Positions 59,575 through 64,000 of a DNA stretch of 64,000 bases are shown in pieces (the first letter of the stretch is position 1; each line of letters opens with the position of its first letter). Origin of the DNA: Pseudomonas sp. GM41(2012) (GTDB lineage: Bacteria; Pseudomonadota; Gammaproteobacteria; Pseudomonadales; Pseudomonadaceae). The position numbers and the translations under genes were made by a program. The notes under the pieces were generated by a model. That model was not told the DNA's origin, ran no database searches, and worked only from the letters and a program-made list of their open reading frames with translations. The stretch spans positions 1,550,001 through 1,614,000 of the forward strand of contig NZ_AKJN02000006.1 in assembly GCF_000282315.2 (NCBI RefSeq), in the 5' to 3' direction.

Positions 59575-60135
59575 TCAGCCGATTCGAACCCGCTGCTCTT
59601 CGATCTTCGCGCGGATGGAGTTCTTCCACTCTTCTCGCGTCTGGAAGCCAGGGCGGCGCTTACACATGGCTTCGGTCTGGGCCAGGATGACCTCGCTCGG
59701 CAGCTCAAGATCGAGAGGTTCCTTGCACGGTTGTGCGGTGTAGAACGGTGCATCGACATACATTTCGATGGGGTTGCCCTCAGGGTCTTTGAAGTACATC
59801 GACCAGGCGTTGCCGTGGTCCACCTGAGCGATCCCTTCAACACCGCTGCTCTTGGCGAATTGGTAGTAAGTCTTCAAGTCATCCAGCGAGTTCAGCAAGA
59901 ACGACAACTGATTGATCGGGTTGAACGGCAGGTCGACGGGTTTGCCGTCGAAGAGCACGACCTGGTGATGCAACTCAGGGTTCTGGGTCATGAAAAACAG
60001 CCGATGCCCCGTTGAGGCGACACCTTTGTCACTGACGATGAAGCCTAGGGTACGGCAGTAGAAATCGACCATGCGATCGAGGTCTGCGCAAAACACGCCG
60101 GAGTGGGTGAAATTGATAGTCGGTAAGGCGGGCAT
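59575..60135 (-). CDS. VOC-family protein, possible extradiol ring-cleavage dioxygenase
   Basis: A 186-residue single VOC module protein. All three residues of a 2-His-1-carboxylate metal site seem present: His in FTHSGVF (about 11), His in ELHHQVVLF (about 56) and Glu in NPIEMYVD (about 123). That is the pattern of small extradiol dioxygenases and glyoxalase I. Placed between a ring hydroxylase and an FAH-type hydrolase, cleavage of a catechol is the most attractive role. The C-terminal 50 residues are a charged extension. GGAGG precedes the ATG at 60135. It could also be an isomerase or a hydratase. Confidence 0.75.
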   Translation of the reverse strand: MPALPTINFTHSGVFCADLDRMVDFYCRTLGFIVSDKGVASTGHRLFFMTQNPELHHQVVLFDGKPVDLPFNPINQLSFLLNSLDDLKTYYQFAKSSGVEGIAQVDHGNAWSMYFKDPEGNPIEMYVDAPFYTAQPCKEPLDLELPSEVILAQTEAMCKRRPGFQTREEWKNSIRAKIEEQRVRIG

Positions 60136-60175
60136 TTGGAACCTCCAGTTTTTATGATTGTGTAGAGGACAACGC

Positions 60176-61027
60176 TTAGGCTTCGTCAATAACGCCGTTC
60201 GATAGCGTCCCGATCTCCGTGATCACTACTTCGAAAATATCACCGGGTTTAAGGAAAATCGGTGGGTTCCTCTTGAAGCCGATCCCGCTCGGCGTACCGG
60301 TGGCCAGAATGTCGCCCGGGTTCCACGCCAGTGCCTTCGACACGTACGAAATCAAATGCGGAATGTCGAAGGCCAACTCTGAAAGACTGCCTTCCTGCAA
60401 CTGCTCACCATTGAGTACTCCTCGTACCACCAGCTTACGGTAATCGGAAATTTCCGAAGCTGGAATGAGCCATGGGCCCAGTGCACCGGTTTTTCTGAAG
60501 GTCTTGCCCATGCCGTACTGGTGCGTATGGAACTGCCAGTCGCGAACACTGGCGTCGTTGAAGCAGGTGTAACCCGCAACGTGGTCCATCGCATCGGCCG
60601 GATCGATATGCGCCCCACCTTTGCCGATCACCACGGCCAGCTCGGCTTCGAAATCAAATTGCTCGGATACCTGAGGCCTTACCAGCGGTTCTCCGTGGGG
60701 AAGCAAGGTTTCGGCAAAACGCTGAAAAATCACCGGGAATTCCCCGACCTTTCTGCCGGCTTCTTCAGCGTGAGCCACATAGTTAATGCCGACGCAAATC
60801 ACCTTTCCGGGATTGGGTATGACGGCTTCCAGTTCAACGCTTGAGAACGGGTAGTCGGGTTGCGCGGCGTCTACGATCTGCCGAGCCTGCTGCATCAAGG
60901 CCGGGTCGGCCAGAAACGATGCAAGGTCCGCAACCTGCGTAAAACGCCGGGTCAGCTCGACCACCCCGTCACCGGACACGGCGCCGAAATGGGCCTTCCC
61001 CTCTTTGCGGTACGAAATCAGTTTCAT
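60176..61027 (-). CDS. fumarylacetoacetate hydrolase (FAH) family protein
   Basis: A 283-residue protein. The FAH fold starts near VICVGINYVAHAEEAG (about 76), with metal ligands in FDFEAELAVVIG and the later GYTCFNDASVRDWQ. GTPSGIGFKRNPP closes the active site. Such enzymes hydrolyse C-C bonds of acylpyruvates or decarboxylate/hydrate meta-cleavage products. It is the first gene of the FAH-VOC-hydroxylase unit and is divergent from the DUF1185 gene; an operator-like dyad lies 14 bases upstream of its ATG. Confidence 0.87.
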   Translation of the reverse strand: MKLISYRKEGKAHFGAVSGDGVVELTRRFTQVADLASFLADPALMQQARQIVDAAQPDYPFSSVELEAVIPNPGKVICVGINYVAHAEEAGRKVGEFPVIFQRFAETLLPHGEPLVRPQVSEQFDFEAELAVVIGKGGAHIDPADAMDHVAGYTCFNDASVRDWQFHTHQYGMGKTFRKTGALGPWLIPASEISDYRKLVVRGVLNGEQLQEGSLSELAFDIPHLISYVSKALAWNPGDILATGTPSGIGFKRNPPIFLKPGDIFEVVITEIGTLSNGVIDEA

Positions 61028-61041
61028 GTTCTTCTCCTGTT

Positions 61042-61055
61042 TTTTATGCACAAAA
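61042..61055. promoter_or_regulatory. candidate GntR operator, copy 3 (TTTTATGCACAAAA)
   Basis: This copy defines the consensus. It lies in the 128-base divergent region between the FAH and DUF1185 genes, 14 bases before the FAH ATG. A partial repeat, AAAATGCATAATGCAAAA, is at 61081-61098. Confidence 0.6.
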
Positions 61056-61155
61056 ACTAATTTCTTGCACCATACATCATAAAATGCATAATGCAAAAGG
61101 CCGGTTTTAAAAAAAATAACGAGCCGCTTGAGGCTCTCGGTTCTGGAGGTTAGGC

Positions 61156-61737
61156 ATGTCGCTTGTGATGGTTCGTAAGGTAAAACTGGACATCGAAGAA
61201 GTGTTCCACGAAGGCGGGCCTCGCTCGTCGGCCCCGCTCAGGATTGCGGTCGCCACCGCTGTGGTCGCCAATCCCTACGCAGGTCAATATGTCGAGGACC
61301 TGCTGCCGTTCATGCAGGAATTGAGAGGATTAGGGGCGCAGCTGTCCGAGCAACTGATTCATGCACTGGGCGGCGCCAGGCATGTACAAGCCTATGGCAA
61401 GGGTGCAATCGTCGGCGAAGACGGCGAGTTGGAACACGGTGCGGTCTGGCACGAAGCCGGCGGCTGGGCCATGCGCGAGGCCCTCGGCAATCCGAAGGCG
61501 ATCGTGCCGGCGGCGAAGACCATCGGCGGCCCGGGTTGCCGGGTGATGATCCCGCTCGGGCACATCCAGGCGGCCTATGTGCGCAGCCACTTCGGCGTGG
61601 CTGAAATGACCGTGTGGGACGGCCCTCGTCGCGGCGAAATCGCTTTTGGCCTGGCCATGGCCACGGGCGGCAGGATTCACGCGCGACTCGGCGGGCTGGC
61701 TGCCAGCGAGGTGAAGGGCGAAGACGGGCTGCGATAG
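61156..61737 (+). CDS. DUF1185 ('amino acid synthesis') family protein
   Basis: A 193-residue protein of PF06684: PLRIAVATAVVANPYAGQYVEDL near its start, then GGPGCRVMIPLGHIQAAYVRSH and a C-terminal GGRIHARLGGL. The family name is historical and no reaction is established. GGAGG precedes the ATG. It begins the plus-strand unit DUF1185-dehydrogenase-cupin-FMN reductase, divergent from the FAH operon, and is probably co-regulated with it. Confidence 0.83.
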   Translation: MSLVMVRKVKLDIEEVFHEGGPRSSAPLRIAVATAVVANPYAGQYVEDLLPFMQELRGLGAQLSEQLIHALGGARHVQAYGKGAIVGEDGELEHGAVWHEAGGWAMREALGNPKAIVPAAKTIGGPGCRVMIPLGHIQAAYVRSHFGVAEMTVWDGPRRGEIAFGLAMATGGRIHARLGGLAASEVKGEDGLR

Positions 61738-61807
61738 TGCCGATGTTTTGAAGCGTGCTGCAGGGTTACATACCACTACAAAAACAATATGTGTGTTGGA
61801 GAACATC

Positions 61808-62923
61808 ATGACTGCAAAAACTATGCGCGCCGCACGTCTGTATGAAGGCGGTAAACCCATGGTCATCGAGCAAGTGCCCGTCCCCGAGATTCGTCCGACC
61901 GAGGTGCTGGTCAAGATCAAGGCCTGCGGGATCGTCCCGAACCTGCACAACATCCTCACCAACTGGGTCAAATGGTTCCCGCAGAATCCCTTGCCGAAGC
62001 TCCCTGCCATTTTCGGATTGGACCCTTCAGGTGTTGTCGAAGCCGTCGGCGCCCAGGTCTATGATTTCAAGGTCGGCGACCGGGTTTACGTCAACCCGGG
62101 AAGGCACTGCGGTTCATGCCGGGCCTGCCGCACGGGCAACACCATTGCGTGCACTGCCTATACGTTCAACGGTTATTTCGGGTTCACACCGAAAAGCCCG
62201 CGCATGTTCGAAGACTACCCCTACGGTGGTCTTTGCGAGTACATCCCTGCCCCGCAATACAGCCTGGTCAAACTGCCGGACAACATCAGTTTCGAAACCG
62301 CCGCGCGCCTGGGTTATCTGGGCACCGCCTACAAAGCATTGCTCAAGGCGAACGCGGGTCCCGGCAGCACGGTGCTGATCAACGGGATCAGCGGGACGCT
62401 CGGCCTGGGCGCCGTCGCTTTGGCGCTGGCCATGGGTGTTCGTAAAATCCTCGGCACCGCCCGAAACCAGGATCTGTTCCAGAAGGTGAAAGACCTGGCC
62501 GCCCCAGGCCGGATTGAAATCCATACCCTGGGTACGATTCCTACCAACGAATGGGCCTATCAAGTCACCCATGGTGAAGGCGTCGATGTGGTCATTGATG
62601 CCCTGGGTCCGGGCGCACCCCACGAGAGCCTGACTCAGGCGCTTAAATCCCTCCACCGCGGTGGGCAACTGGTGAACGTCGGCGCCATCGCCGGCGAAGT
62701 GCCGATCGATCTGCACTGGATCATGGACAACGACATTCAGATCAGCGGATCTGCCTGGTTCACCACCGGACAAGGCCAGGCCATGGCGGACATGGTTGAA
62801 TCCGGGGTGCTTGATCTCTCGTTCTTCGAAAACACAGCCTTCAGTCTGGAGGACGTCAACAGCGCGATTACCGGTATCGAAAACCGTCACGGCGGCTTCA
62901 GCAACTACGTCATCTGTCCTTGA
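61808..62923 (+). CDS. MDR-family (zinc-type) alcohol dehydrogenase with altered catalytic site
   Basis: A 371-residue medium-chain dehydrogenase. The structural zinc lobe is intact: CGSCRACRTGNTIAC has the four Cys at x2, x2, x7 spacing. The Rossmann motif is NGISGTLGLGAVALA. At the catalytic zinc site the usual GHE is replaced by GLD (FGLDPSGVV), so one zinc-ligand His is missing; the Cys in KACGIVPN is kept. It may therefore use another metal geometry or act as a reductase. The ATG at 61808 follows TTGGAG. It lies 70 bases after DUF1185. Confidence 0.82.
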   Translation: MTAKTMRAARLYEGGKPMVIEQVPVPEIRPTEVLVKIKACGIVPNLHNILTNWVKWFPQNPLPKLPAIFGLDPSGVVEAVGAQVYDFKVGDRVYVNPGRHCGSCRACRTGNTIACTAYTFNGYFGFTPKSPRMFEDYPYGGLCEYIPAPQYSLVKLPDNISFETAARLGYLGTAYKALLKANAGPGSTVLINGISGTLGLGAVALALAMGVRKILGTARNQDLFQKVKDLAAPGRIEIHTLGTIPTNEWAYQVTHGEGVDVVIDALGPGAPHESLTQALKSLHRGGQLVNVGAIAGEVPIDLHWIMDNDIQISGSAWFTTGQGQAMADMVESGVLDLSFFENTAFSLEDVNSAITGIENRHGGFSNYVICP

Positions 62924-62992
62924 CTAAACTCAGCGAGCGGAGCGGTTCAACCGCCCCTCGCTGCTTCTTTGACTGCCCATTGAGTAATCCCT

Positions 62993-63544
62993 ATGAAGAT
63001 AAGAAGAATCGTCACCGGCCACGACGAACAGGGCAATTCCGTGTTCGTTTCAGATGACTATGCCCCAAGGGCCCAGTCCTTTGCCTCAATCCCGGGGCAC
63101 GCGATGGCACAGTTGTGGACGACTCCCGCCCAGCCGACACTCCTCGAAAAAGAGCGCGACCCGACGCTCGATTACGCCTCGCTGATTCCTCCTCAGGGCG
63201 GCACCAGCATCGCCATGTTTGATTTCCCACCCGACACCGTCATGCAGAACCTTGTCGATGGCGTCCAGGCCTTTGGCGAGTTGAGCGCTGCACTGCCGGG
63301 CTTGATCGAAAGCTTCGAGCCGGACCATCCAGGCATGCACACCACCGCCACCATTGATTACGGAATCATTCTGGAAGGTGAAATGTGGCTGGAGCTGGAT
63401 AACGGTCAGAGCCGTCTGGTAAAAGCCGGCGACATCGTTATTCAAAATGGCACGCGACACGCATGGCGCAACAAAAGTGAGCGGATTGCCCGGGCACTGT
63501 TTGTGATGATCGGGGTGTCACCCGCAGAGAAAAAGACTGTGTAG
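62993..63544 (+). CDS. cupin-domain protein (183 aa)
   Basis: A single C-terminal cupin: motif 1 around MHTTATIDYGIILEGEMWLE with His at the expected first position, and motif 2 GDIVIQNGTRHAWRN, with the G-x5-NG-x2-H-x3-N pattern. The N-terminal 100 residues (YAPRAQSFASIPGHAMAQLW) are a conserved extension in this group. Such proteins serve as dioxygenases, isomerases or decarboxylases. It is the third gene of the plus-strand unit, 69 bases after the dehydrogenase. Confidence 0.83.
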   Translation: MKIRRIVTGHDEQGNSVFVSDDYAPRAQSFASIPGHAMAQLWTTPAQPTLLEKERDPTLDYASLIPPQGGTSIAMFDFPPDTVMQNLVDGVQAFGELSAALPGLIESFEPDHPGMHTTATIDYGIILEGEMWLELDNGQSRLVKAGDIVIQNGTRHAWRNKSERIARALFVMIGVSPAEKKTV

Positions 63545-63581
63545 TTGTTTGATTATTCATCTCTCGGATTGAAGGATTTTT

Positions 63582-64000
63582 ATGACCACCCCTCGTCTAC
63601 TCGGCATTTCAGGCAGCCTGCGTTCACAGTCAACGAATACTGCGATTCTCAAGTCACTTTGCGCTCGATTGGGCGATCAGGCAGAAATGAGTCTCTTCGC
63701 GCTGAATGACATCCCCCTGTACAACGCAGATATCGAAACGCAAGCGCTACCAGCATCCGTGGCAGCGTTGAAAGAGGCCATCGCACAAGCCGATGGTTTG
63801 ATCATCTGTTCGCCCGAATACAACTACGGCACCTCCGGCGTGCTGAAAAATGCGCTGGATTGGGCCTCCCGCCCGGGCTTCAATTCACCGCTGAAAAACA
63901 AACCCGTGCTGATCATGACCTCTTCACCCGGTGTGCTCGGCGGAGTGCGTGCCCAGTCTCAACTGCGGGAAACGCTGTCGGCCACGCTGTCCAGGGTCAT
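63582..64000 (+). CDS. NADPH-dependent FMN reductase (3' partial)
   Basis: An open frame from the ATG at 63582 (AAGGA six bases upstream) runs to the window edge, giving 139 codons. It starts MTTPRLLGISGSLRSQSTNT, where GSLRxxSxN is the FMN phosphate-binding loop, and later SPEYNYGTSGVLKNALDW, the conserved flavin contact of ChrR/azoreductase/SsuE-like enzymes. About 45 C-terminal residues are outside the window. In this setting it may supply reduced flavin or reduce a quinone formed in the pathway. Confidence 0.88.
   Translation, partial: MTTPRLLGISGSLRSQSTNTAILKSLCARLGDQAEMSLFALNDIPLYNADIETQALPASVAALKEAIAQADGLIICSPEYNYGTSGVLKNALDWASRPGFNSPLKNKPVLIMTSSPGVLGGVRAQSQLRETLSATLSRV

Overview
The window looks like chromosomal DNA of a Pseudomonas, probably the P. 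fluorescens group. Evidence: a P. fluorescens-type mannitol/polyol (mtl) locus, Pseudomonas-typical small families (DUF2388, DUF2790, DUF6124, MXKDX pentapeptide repeat), many Pseudomonas REP-type palindromes, and GC-rich coding sequence. No rRNA, tRNA, CRISPR array, transposase or integrase was seen. Both ends cut genes: a DUF3422 gene on the left and an FMN reductase on the right.

Layout. 0-2 kb: DUF3422 gene and two small hypothetical genes. 2-9.5 kb: polyol ABC importer (mtlEFGK) with an SDR dehydrogenase, divergent from AraC-type mtlR and a fructokinase; mannitol dehydrogenase and xylulokinase are not in the locus. 10-17.3 kb: branched-chain-amino-acid-type ABC importer with a degenerate acyl-CoA-synthetase-like gene, divergent from a coupled 53-residue ORF and an XRE-cupin regulator. 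17.4-19.3 kb: a protein that is 41% methionine with 16 cysteines, then a universal stress protein behind a near-consensus ANR box. 19.4-26 kb: methyltransferase/DUF4242 with an AraC regulator, a DsbD-thioredoxin fusion, a secreted DUF2790 protein, and an OmpR-type two-component system whose sensor has a Met cluster. 26-32 kb: AKR/SDR/SRPBCC operon with LysR, a second LysR, DinB and a 2-hydroxyglutarate-oxidase-like flavoprotein. 32-33.6 kb: a decayed stretch with two gene remnants, REPs and a long imperfect palindrome upstream of a DUF6124 gene. 33.6-39.4 kb: miscellaneous single genes. 39.4-41.3 kb: cytochrome b561, molybdopterin oxidoreductase and MXKDX protein. 41.5-50 kb: RNA-methyltransferase-like gene, LuxR regulator, polyamine-type binding protein, P1 peptidase, quinone reductase/TetR pair, GNAT, YceI, NmrA-like gene.

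50-64 kb is the most coherent accessory system. A four-gene envelope operon (DUF1302, DUF1329, YCF48-like, RND/MMPL) lies divergent from a GntR/FCD regulator. Beyond it are an MhpA-like FAD hydroxylase, a VOC protein with an intact metal triad, an FAH-type hydrolase and, divergently, a DUF1185 protein, an MDR dehydrogenase, a cupin and an FMN reductase. Four copies of a near-palindrome close to TTTTATGCACAAAA sit in the two divergent promoter regions, so the GntR protein probably controls the whole set. It reads as an uncharacterised pathway for uptake, hydroxylation, ring cleavage and hydrolysis of a hydrophobic aromatic compound.

All calls come from reading the sequence and translations; no database search was run. 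Start codons were chosen from ribosome binding sites and family N-termini.
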